Origin: an uncultured Blautia sp.
Lineage (GTDB): Bacteria > Bacillota > Clostridia > Lachnospirales > Lachnospiraceae
Direction: 5' to 3'
Length of the DNA: 11,139 nt
Assembly (NCBI GenBank): GCA_902476765.1
Contig: CABSEJ010000110.1
Location: 1-11,139, forward strand
Under the pieces are notes generated by a model, which saw only the letters and a program-made list of their open reading frames with translations, ran no database searches and was not told where the DNA came from. Made by a program: the position numbers and the translations under genes. Below, piece by piece: positions 1 through 5,968 of this stretch (the first letter of the stretch is position 1; each line of letters starts with the position of its first letter).

Positions 1-857
1 TCCGTCAGTTTATGCAGTGTGATATTGATATTCTGGGAGACCCTACTTTCCTGGCTGAGATTGACGTTATCCTGGCTACCTCTACCCTGGTGGGCAAACT
101 GGATTTTGATAAATTTACCATCCGTATCAATGACAGAAGAATCTTAAAAGCCATGGCTGCTTACAGCGGCTTCCCGGAAGAATCCTTTACCCAGGTGTTT
201 ATTATTCTGGATAAGATGGATAAAATCGGCATGGAGGGCGTGGCCCAGGAGCTTATAGAGTCCGGCTTTGATAAAGAAGGCGTGGACAAATATCTGGGCT
301 TGTTCCAGGCTATGGGATCCGGTGTAGAAGGCGTAAAATATTGTAAAGAGCAGCTGGAAGGCTTCCTGGAGCCTAAGGTAGCCGATGATTTGGTTACTAT
401 CATCGAAAGTGTAATGGAAGCGAAGACTGCTAACTTTGACCTGGTATTCGACCCCACTTTGGTGCGTGGCATGTCTTATTATACAGGGCCTATTTTTGAA
501 ATCTCTATTGACGGTTTTGCCGGAAGCGTAGGCGGCGGCGGACGTTATGATGAGATGATTGGCAAATTCACGGGAACACCTACTCCGGCCACTGGCTTTT
601 CCATTGGTTTTGAGCGTATCGTTATGCTGCTGATGGAGAAGGGCTTTAAGGTGCCTGGAACCAAAGAGAAAAAGGCATATCTTCTGGATAAAAAGCTGTC
701 CGGAGAAAAGCTTTTGGAGGTTATGAAAAAGGCGGCAAGTGAGAGACAGGAAGGCCAGAGCGTGAATATTGTATACGCTAAGAAAAACAAGAAATTCCAG
801 AAGGAACAGCTTACCAATGAGGGCTATTCCATTATAGAAGAAGTGTACAACGACTAA
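1..857 (+). CDS. hisS: Histidine--tRNA ligase, C-terminal part (5' end outside window)
   Basis: Class II aminoacyl-tRNA synthetase that charges tRNA-His in the cytoplasm. The frame is open from base 3 (R-Q-F-M...), so the first ATG at 12 is internal and the true start lies upstream of the window. Visible landmarks are a histidine-specific motif, LVRGMSYYTGPIFE, at about 456-500, a glycine-rich GGGGRYD loop, and class II motif 3, GFSIGFERIVML, near 595-630. The stretch FTIRINDRRILKAM with LDKMDKI resembles the eukaryote/Bacteroidetes-like HisRS branch more than the B. subtilis type. Only about 87 residues follow the start of motif 3, against roughly 105 in B. subtilis HisRS by memory, so the anticodon-binding domain seems short. 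The stop is 17 bases before aspS, which suggests co-transcription. The family call is firm; the subgroup is inferred from remembered sequences. Confidence 0.93.
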   Translation, partial: RQFMQCDIDILGDPTFLAEIDVILATSTLVGKLDFDKFTIRINDRRILKAMAAYSGFPEESFTQVFIILDKMDKIGMEGVAQELIESGFDKEGVDKYLGLFQAMGSGVEGVKYCKEQLEGFLEPKVADDLVTIIESVMEAKTANFDLVFDPTLVRGMSYYTGPIFEISIDGFAGSVGGGGRYDEMIGKFTGTPTPATGFSIGFERIVMLLMEKGFKVPGTKEKKAYLLDKKLSGEKLLEVMKKAASERQEGQSVNIVYAKKNKKFQKEQLTNEGYSIIEEVYND

Positions 858-874
858 AAAGGAGAGTTTATGTC

Positions 875-2683
875 ATGGCAGAATCAATGAAGGGGCTGAA
901 GAGAAGCCACAGATGTACGGAAGTGACAAAGGCAGACATAGGAAGCAATGTAACCCTTATGGGATGGGTGCAGAAAAGCAGAAATAAGGGCGGCATCGTC
1001 TTTGTGGATTTAAGAGACCGCTCTGGTATTATGCAGGTTATATTTGAAAACAGCGATATAGACCAGGAAGGATTTGAGAAAGCAGGAAAGCTGAGAAGTG
1101 AGTTTGTTATTGCAGTGACAGGCCGTGTGGAGGCCCGTTCCGGTGCGGTAAATCAGAATCTGGCTACAGGAGAGATAGAAGTGCGGGCAACCCAGCTCCG
1201 TATTCTGTCCGAGGCCGAGACACCTCCCTTCCCCATTGAGGAGAACAGCAAGACCAGGGAAGAGGTGCGGCTGAAATACAGGTATCTGGATTTGAGAAGG
1301 CCGGATTTACAGAAAAATATGATACTGCGTTCCAATGTTTCCACGTTGGTGCGCCAGTTCCTGGCTAAGGAAGGATTTCTGGAAATTGAGACTCCTACCC
1401 TGATTAAAAGTACCCCGGAGGGGGCAAGGGATTATCTGGTGCCCAGCCGGGTTCATCCCGGAAGCTTTTATGCGCTGCCCCAGTCTCCTCAGATTTTCAA
1501 GCAGCTTTTGATGTGTTCCGGATATGACCGGTATTTCCAACTGGCCAGATGCTACAGGGACGAAGATTTGCGTGCAGACCGTCAGCCGGAGTTTACCCAG
1601 ATAGATATGGAGCTGTCCTTTGTTGATGTGGATGACGTAATTGATGTAAACGAAAGAATGTTGGCCTTTCTCTTTAAAGAGGTACTGGGAGTAGAGGTAA
1701 GCCTGCCTATCCAGAGAATGACCTGGCAGGAGGCCATGGACAGATTTGGTTCCGATAAACCGGATTTGCGTTTTGGCATGGAGCTTACAGATGTTTCTGA
1801 GGTAGTGAAGGACTGTGAGTTTGCAGTATTTAAGGGCGCCCTGGAAAACGGGGGCAGTGTAAGAGGTATCAATGCCAAGGGGCAGGGTGCCATGCCCAGA
1901 AAGAAAATTGATAAGCTGGTGGAATTTGCCAGAGGATACGGTGCCAAAGGACTGGCTTATATTGCCATCGGACAGGATGGGGGAGTGAAATCTTCCTTTG
2001 CAAAGTTTATGAAAGAGGAAGAGATGACTGCTCTTATCCAGGCCATGAAAGGTGAGAATGGGGATTTACTTCTTTTTGCTGCGGATAAGACAAAACTGGT
2101 ATGGGATGTATTAGGCGCTCTGCGTCTGGAGCTGGCAAAACAGATGGAGCTTTTGGATAAAAACGAATTCCGTTTTGTATGGATTACAGAATTCCCGCTG
2201 CTGGAGTACTCTGAAGAGGAGGACAGATTTGTCGCTATGCACCATCCTTTCACCATGCCAATGGAGGAGGATTTGCAGTATCTGGATTCCCAGCCGGGCC
2301 GTGTCCGTGCAAAAGCCTATGATATTGTCTTAAATGGAAATGAAATTGGCGGAGGCTCTGTCCGTATTTTCCAAAATGACGTTCAGGAAAAGATGTTTGA
2401 GGTGCTTGGCTTTACAAAGGAAGAAGCTTATAACCGTTTTGGATTTCTTCTGGATGCGTTTAAATATGGTGTGCCCCCTCATGCAGGACTGGCTTACGGC
2501 CTGGACCGTCTGGTCATGCTGATGGCAAAAGAAGATTCTATCCGTGACGTAATTGCCTTCCCCAAGGTGAAAGACGCTTCCTGTCTCATGTCAGAGGCAC
2601 CGGATGTGGTGGATGAAAAACAGTTGGAAGAGCTGGGAATTGCCATTGTAGCCCAGGAGAAAATAGAAGACCAGGGAGAATAA
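875..2683 (+). CDS. aspS: Aspartate--tRNA ligase, bacterial type
   Basis: Attaches aspartate to tRNA-Asp in the cytoplasm. At 602 residues it matches the usual bacterial AspRS length of about 590-600, longer than the archaeal/eukaryotic type because of the GAD insertion domain. In order: an N-terminal OB-fold anticodon-binding domain (about residues 10-115, with VFVDLRDRSGIMQV), class II catalytic core with motif 2 (YFQLARCYRDEDLRADRQPE) followed by FTQIDMELSF, the GAD insert (about 295-415), and motif 3 (GLAYGLDRLVMLM) near the end. The start at 875 is served by AAGGAGA at 859-865, 9 bases upstream. An ATG at 870 is closer to this site but meets a stop after six codons. Second gene after hisS. 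The OB-fold position that is Leu in tRNA-Asp-specific enzymes and His in many non-discriminating ones is Lys here (RNKGG), so its specificity cannot be read off. Confidence 0.97.
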   Translation: MAESMKGLKRSHRCTEVTKADIGSNVTLMGWVQKSRNKGGIVFVDLRDRSGIMQVIFENSDIDQEGFEKAGKLRSEFVIAVTGRVEARSGAVNQNLATGEIEVRATQLRILSEAETPPFPIEENSKTREEVRLKYRYLDLRRPDLQKNMILRSNVSTLVRQFLAKEGFLEIETPTLIKSTPEGARDYLVPSRVHPGSFYALPQSPQIFKQLLMCSGYDRYFQLARCYRDEDLRADRQPEFTQIDMELSFVDVDDVIDVNERMLAFLFKEVLGVEVSLPIQRMTWQEAMDRFGSDKPDLRFGMELTDVSEVVKDCEFAVFKGALENGGSVRGINAKGQGAMPRKKIDKLVEFARGYGAKGLAYIAIGQDGGVKSSFAKFMKEEEMTALIQAMKGENGDLLLFAADKTKLVWDVLGALRLELAKQMELLDKNEFRFVWITEFPLLEYSEEEDRFVAMHHPFTMPMEEDLQYLDSQPGRVRAKAYDIVLNGNEIGGGSVRIFQNDVQEKMFEVLGFTKEEAYNRFGFLLDAFKYGVPPHAGLAYGLDRLVMLMAKEDSIRDVIAFPKVKDASCLMSEAPDVVDEKQLEELGIAIVAQEKIEDQGE

Positions 2684-2728
2684 AGAAGACCAAGTCCCCT
2701 GTTTTAAAGAACAAAAAGATTTTCAATA

Positions 2729-2779
2729 AAATACCCTTCATGTATATCAGGTAAAAACCTCTGTACATGGAGGGTATTT
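2729..2779 (+). terminator. Long hairpin after aspS, possible terminator between convergent genes
   Basis: An 18-bp stem pairs 2729-2746 with 2762-2779, with two G-U pairs when read as plus-strand RNA. A further 4-bp stem (AGGT/ACCT, 2749-2752 with 2757-2760) is capped by AAAA. The plus-strand tail is TATTTATGTT, a weak U tract. On the minus strand the tail TATTTTATTG is more U-rich, but the two G-U pairs become A-C mismatches. It sits 45 bases after the aspS stop and 17 bases beyond the stop of the convergent lipoprotein gene, so it could serve both. Confidence 0.75.
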
Positions 2780-2795
2780 ATGTTGGCCGAAAACT

Positions 2796-3893
2796 TCAGG
2801 AAGCAGAGCTGATGGCAGCGGTAATATCACCTAATACTGCAGTAGCTAAAGCTGTATCCATCTGTATTTTCCAGTTTACACCGTCGTTTTCCAGCTCTAT
2901 GGATACTTCTTTTGTAACGGTTTTTTGATTATTTCGGATGCAGGACAGCAGCAGTTCCTGCTCCTTTTCCCGGCGGCCCTGGGCACCTCCGGACAGAGAT
3001 TGTGAAGTGCTTTCTTTCAGCCACTGGGAAATTTGTTCCTTGTAGTTTTCCAGAATACTTTCGAAATCAACAGAGGTGGCAAGAATCTTTACTGCTGCCT
3101 GAGAACCCTGAATATCTTCGTCCAGGATTTCATAATCAAAGGATTGATGGACTTGTGCGGCAATTGAGGAGGCCAGAGCCTCTCCGTAATCGCTGTCTTC
3201 CTCTCCCAACTGATTCAGGGACAGGTAAACTTTTAATTGGTCCTCATCAAAATCCCGGATGGTATCCAGATGTGCAGCTACGATTTCCGAAGGGGAAAGA
3301 AGCCGGGAGTCTGTAAGATGCAGAGCAAAGTTACCTGTCAAAAGACTGTCAAGCTCTGGGGTGTGAATTACCTGCCACTCCTCTTCTTTTTTTTCCAGTG
3401 ACAGAAGAAGGGTTTCTTCCTTTAAGGCATAGCTGTTGTTTTTCATCAGGTCCTTTAGAAGTTCACAGGAATCCTGCAAAGAAAATTCGCTGCTTTCAGG
3501 GGCTGCCTGCAGCTGAATATGTTTTTTCAGCACGGTCAGAGAATAGTCCTTGGCCAAAGCATGGGCGTCTATAAGCTGCAGCTCTGCTTTGGCCTGGGCA
3601 TGGGTTTCATCCTGGATGTCAATTTTCTTCACTTTGTAGGATAAATCCTTATAAAAAAGAGTAAAAATTTCTGCCATGTCCCCGCCTATTTCCTGATAAT
3701 CCTGGGAAGACGGAAGCAGATTCTGGGTATCAATACAGTTTACAATAGTCTGGGTATCTGAGCTTTTCAACTGCTCCAGTTCCTGATATACGGCTTCTTT
3801 TACTGCGCTTTTTTCTTTGGAACAGCCATATAACAGAAAACAGGACATACACAGGATAAGGCTCAGAAGGATTGTTTTTTTTCTTCTGTTCAT
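2796..3893 (-). CDS. Putative lipoprotein with two similar tandem domains
   Basis: Function unknown; predicted to be anchored to the outer face of the membrane. The N-terminus is a lipoprotein signal peptide: MNRRKK, a hydrophobic run, then lipobox LLYGC with Cys24 as the lipidation site. The mature part reads as two copies of one fold. Copy 1 (about residues 28-195) contains LSYKVKKIDIQ and ends EEEWQVIHTPELDSLLTGNF. Copy 2 (about 205-360) contains SFDYEILDEDIQGSQAAVKI and ends NDGVNWKIQMDTALATAVLG. The pattern resembles DUF4878/DUF5105-like clostridial lipoproteins of NTF2-like shape, but that family name is a guess. I chose the start at 3893 because GGAG lies 7 bases upstream and the signal peptide begins there. 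The in-frame ATG at 3917 would sit almost on the predicted transcription start. Downstream of, and co-oriented with, the Spo0A-like gene but with its own candidate promoter. Confidence 0.85.
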   Translation of the reverse strand: MNRRKKTILLSLILCMSCFLLYGCSKEKSAVKEAVYQELEQLKSSDTQTIVNCIDTQNLLPSSQDYQEIGGDMAEIFTLFYKDLSYKVKKIDIQDETHAQAKAELQLIDAHALAKDYSLTVLKKHIQLQAAPESSEFSLQDSCELLKDLMKNNSYALKEETLLLSLEKKEEEWQVIHTPELDSLLTGNFALHLTDSRLLSPSEIVAAHLDTIRDFDEDQLKVYLSLNQLGEEDSDYGEALASSIAAQVHQSFDYEILDEDIQGSQAAVKILATSVDFESILENYKEQISQWLKESTSQSLSGGAQGRREKEQELLLSCIRNNQKTVTKEVSIELENDGVNWKIQMDTALATAVLGDITAAISSAS

Positions 3894-3931
3894 AATGCTT
3901 CTCCAAATATCCACCATTTTAGTATGCCCCT

Positions 3932-3960
3932 AGTTTAACAGAGATGGGGAGAAGTTGCAA
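3932..3960 (-). promoter_or_regulatory. Candidate sigma-A promoter for the lipoprotein gene
   Basis: On the minus strand, TTGCAA (3955-3960) and TAAACT (3932-3937) are separated by exactly 17 bases, each matching 4 of 6 consensus positions. Transcription would begin near 3925, leaving only about 8 bases before the ATG at 3917 but a normal leader for the start at 3893. This supports the downstream start. Confidence 0.5.
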
Positions 3961-4022
3961 CTAAAGTATATTTTCAGCGAGAATGCACGGTGATTTTGCT
4001 GTCCTCTGTTTATACAGGGAGA

Positions 4023-4349
4023 CTATTCCTTTAGTCTCAGATAAAAAGACAGGATAGAGATAAATTCCCCGGCAGTTGGTTTTCTTGTCAGGGGATAGCC
4101 TGCAATTTTAATCAAAAGATTTCTGTTTCCCTCATTCCAGCAAATAGTTATGGCAGTACGGATAGAGCGCTCAACCTTGGCGCTGGTAGTATGGAAATGT
4201 TTAGCGATGTCAGGATATAGCCGTTTTGTTATATAAAGAAGATATTCCTCGTCATGAAGCACTAATTCTAGAGCATAAGAAAGATAGTGATACCCGTGAT
4301 AGACGGAGCAGATACCCAGCCGATGAATTAACGTTTCGATTTTCTTCAT
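4023..4349 (-). CDS. Stand-alone Spo0A C-terminal (DNA-binding) domain protein
   Basis: A predicted DNA-binding regulator of 108 residues that aligns end to end with the effector domain of Spo0A, the master sporulation regulator. Diagnostic stretches are LIHRLGI, HGYHYL, ITKRLYPDIAKHF, TTSAKVERSIRTAI, CW..GN, GY and KPTAGEFI. The helix-turn-helix spans about residues 44-70. The recognition helix keeps the V-E-R-x-I-R pattern of Spo0A, with Thr where B. subtilis has His. The phosphoacceptor receiver domain that normally precedes it (about 120-150 residues) is absent, and nothing resembling it lies upstream. The start is clear: AAGGAG at 4357-4362, 7 bases from ATG. The gene is divergent from the export operon and has Spo0A-box matches in its upstream region, so auto-regulation is likely. 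It could act without phosphorylation or compete with full-length Spo0A. Homology is strong; function is inferred. Confidence 0.92.
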   Translation of the reverse strand: MKKIETLIHRLGICSVYHGYHYLSYALELVLHDEEYLLYITKRLYPDIAKHFHTTSAKVERSIRTAITICWNEGNRNLLIKIAGYPLTRKPTAGEFISILSFYLRLKE

Positions 4350-4411
4350 AGAAACACTCCTTTCTCAGGCTGCTATCCAGCATACCTCAGAACCAACAAA
4401 ACGACATTACT

Positions 4412-4478
4412 TTCGACAAAGAAAATCATATTTCGTAATTTATAGATATTTTACGACATATTTCGACATAATTCGACT
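4412..4478. promoter_or_regulatory. Cluster of phased Spo0A boxes (0A boxes)
   Basis: The Spo0A box is TGTCGAA (reverse complement TTCGACA). All matches here point the same way. TTCGACA is perfect at 4412-4418 and 4462-4468. TACGACA (4452-4458) and TTCGACT (4472-4478) have one mismatch each, and TTCGTAA (4432-4438) has two. The starts 4412, 4432, 4452, 4462 and 4472 all fall on a 10-bp lattice, and the last three are adjacent with 3-bp gaps, the spacing known for head-to-tail Spo0A effector-domain dimers. A weaker AACGACA at 4400-4406 is off the lattice by 2. Placed between the Spo0A-like gene and the adaptor operon, the cluster probably controls one or both. Confidence 0.8.
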
Positions 4479-4485
4479 TATTATA
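4439..4485 (-). promoter_or_regulatory. Candidate promoter(s) of the Spo0A-like gene overlapping the 0A boxes
   Basis: Two -10 candidates are visible on the minus strand. TATAAA at 4439-4444 would put a 0A box (GTCGAA, 4462-4467) in the -35 position with a 17-base spacer, the arrangement of Spo0A-activated sigma-A promoters. A perfect TATAAT at 4480-4485 has only a weak T-rich -35, and its start site would fall inside the boxes, which would suit repression. The sequence alone does not decide between them. Confidence 0.35.
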
Positions 4486-4533
4486 TATCCGAAAAGAACA
4501 TAGAAAAAATTATAAGAAAATTAACAAATTCTA

Positions 4534-4563
4534 AGAAATTCTTTAAAAATTTTCTGATATACT
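4534..4563 (+). promoter_or_regulatory. Candidate promoter of the adaptor/permease operon
   Basis: TATACT at 4558-4563 is a good -10 hexamer with no recognisable -35 at 16-18 bases, so activation or an AT-rich upstream element may be needed. Just upstream, 4534-4555 is an imperfect palindrome (9 of 11 positions pair, AGAAA...TTTCT) within an AT-rich stretch. Transcription would begin near 4570, giving a leader of about 60 bases to the ATG at 4631. The nearest 0A box lies about 90 bases upstream of that point, rather far for classical Spo0A activation. Confidence 0.4.
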
Positions 4564-4630
4564 ATAAAAATGCAAATATGCTACCTCAGCAAAAACGGAG
4601 CGAATAATAGAAAGGGGAAAAGAGGCGAAT

Positions 4631-5968
4631 ATGAACAAAAAGAAAAAAATTATTGTGGGCGCCTGTGCGGCAGTTTGTGTAATTGGACTGGGGACAGGTA
4701 TATTTTTAATAAAGGGAAACAAGGGAAAGGAAGCCCAGGAGCTGGCCTATGTCAGCAGTGTGTCTTCTATGAACGACATGGCTGGCATACAGCGCCTGGC
4801 GGGGGTGGTGGAATCCCAGAAAACCCTGGATATTCAAAAGGACTCCGAGAGGACAGTAAAGGAGATTTTTGTGAAAGCAGGAGACGAGGTGGATGTGGGG
4901 ACAAAATTGTTTAGCTACGACACTGCCACCCTGGAAACAGATTTGCAGCAGGCTCAGCTGGATTTGGAGCGGGCGGACAATGATATGGCCAATTTAAAGA
5001 CGCAGATAGCTCAGCTGGAAAAAGAAAGGAAGAATGCCGGGGAGGAGGAACAGCTGTCCTACACCACCCAAATCCAGTCGGCCCAGATGGACCTGAAAAA
5101 AAGCGAATATGAGAGAAAAGCCAAGGAAGTGGAGATGAACCGGCTGAAGGGACAGATTGAAAATTCTACGGTGAATAGTGAAATGAAGGGCGTAGTGAAA
5201 TCTGTCAACAATACAGAGGGACAGAGCAGTATGGATATGTACGGCTCTTCTCAGGCCTTTATGACGATTCTGGCTACCGGAGAGTATCGTGTGAAGGGTT
5301 TGGTAAACGAACAGAATGTCAGTGAAATCATGGCTGGAGAGAAAGCTATTATCCGCTCCAGAATCCAGGAGGAGCAGGTTTGGACAGGGACCTATACGGC
5401 TGTGGATACCAAGAATCCCAACAATAATAACAGCAATATGATGTACGGAACATCTGCCCAGGATGCGGCCCAGACCACTTCCACCTCATATCCATTTTAT
5501 GTGGAGCTGGATTCCTCTCAGGGACTGCTTCTGGGACAGCATGTGTACATAGAGCGGGATACAGGGCTCCAGGACAGAGAAAAGGGTATATGGCTGAATG
5601 CAGCCTTTATTGCAGATGCAGATAAAAAGCCATATATATGGGTGGAAGCCAAAAACGGAACTTTAGAGAAGCGTACTGTGGTTCTTGGCGCTTATGATGA
5701 GGAAATGATGCAGTATAAAATTGAAAAGGGGATAAAATCCGATGATTATGTGGCTTATCCCCAGGACTTTTTGAAAGAAGGCATGAAAACCACCCACGAT
5801 GCTTCCCAGGCCACAGCAGGCTCTTCAGAGGAGCAGATGCCAGAGGAGGAAATGCCGGTAGAGAGTTTGCCGGAGGAGGGAATTTTAGAGGAAGGCGATG
5901 TGACATCGTTGATTCCCCGGCAGGAAACAGTTCTTGACAGACTGAAAGGGGGAGGATTGGCCATATGA
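4631..5968 (+). CDS. HlyD-like membrane-fusion (periplasmic-adaptor-type) protein, first of two
   Basis: Membrane-anchored adaptor subunit for an ABC export system, 445 residues. After a basic N-terminus (NKKKK) comes one membrane segment (about 7-27). The first half of a lipoyl domain follows (about 52-98, VKEIFVKAGDEVDVGTKLFSYD), then a coiled-coil hairpin (about 99-178, rich in Q, L, E and K), the second lipoyl half (STVNSEMKGVVKSVNN, 179-194), a beta-barrel region (to about 310) and a membrane-proximal domain. The C-terminus is unusual for the family: an acidic, Met/Pro/Glu-rich tail (about 397-424). The start has a GAGG at 4622-4625, 5 bases upstream. The stop overlaps the next gene's start in ATGA, so the two are probably translationally coupled. 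A Gram-positive cell has no TolC, so it likely works as an extracytoplasmic accessory of the permease encoded two genes later. Substrate unknown. Confidence 0.9.
   Translation: MNKKKKIIVGACAAVCVIGLGTGIFLIKGNKGKEAQELAYVSSVSSMNDMAGIQRLAGVVESQKTLDIQKDSERTVKEIFVKAGDEVDVGTKLFSYDTATLETDLQQAQLDLERADNDMANLKTQIAQLEKERKNAGEEEQLSYTTQIQSAQMDLKKSEYERKAKEVEMNRLKGQIENSTVNSEMKGVVKSVNNTEGQSSMDMYGSSQAFMTILATGEYRVKGLVNEQNVSEIMAGEKAIIRSRIQEEQVWTGTYTAVDTKNPNNNNSNMMYGTSAQDAAQTTSTSYPFYVELDSSQGLLLGQHVYIERDTGLQDREKGIWLNAAFIADADKKPYIWVEAKNGTLEKRTVVLGAYDEEMMQYKIEKGIKSDDYVAYPQDFLKEGMKTTHDASQATAGSSEEQMPEEEMPVESLPEEGILEEGDVTSLIPRQETVLDRLKGGGLAI

Noticed and set aside
3002..3316. A plus-strand 104-codon frame opposite the lipoprotein gene
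   Set aside because: It is antisense to a gene with a signal peptide, ribosome site and promoter; its translation shows no motif.
4350..4630. Riboswitch or structured leader in the long intergenic region
   Set aside because: The region is AT-rich without stable nested stems or a terminator; its content is explained by 0A boxes and promoters.
4570..4914. A 114-codon plus-strand frame overlapping the first adaptor's start
   Set aside because: It is out of frame with a well-supported adaptor, its ATG lies at the predicted transcription start with no ribosome site, and its product becomes Gly/Arg-rich without recognisable features.
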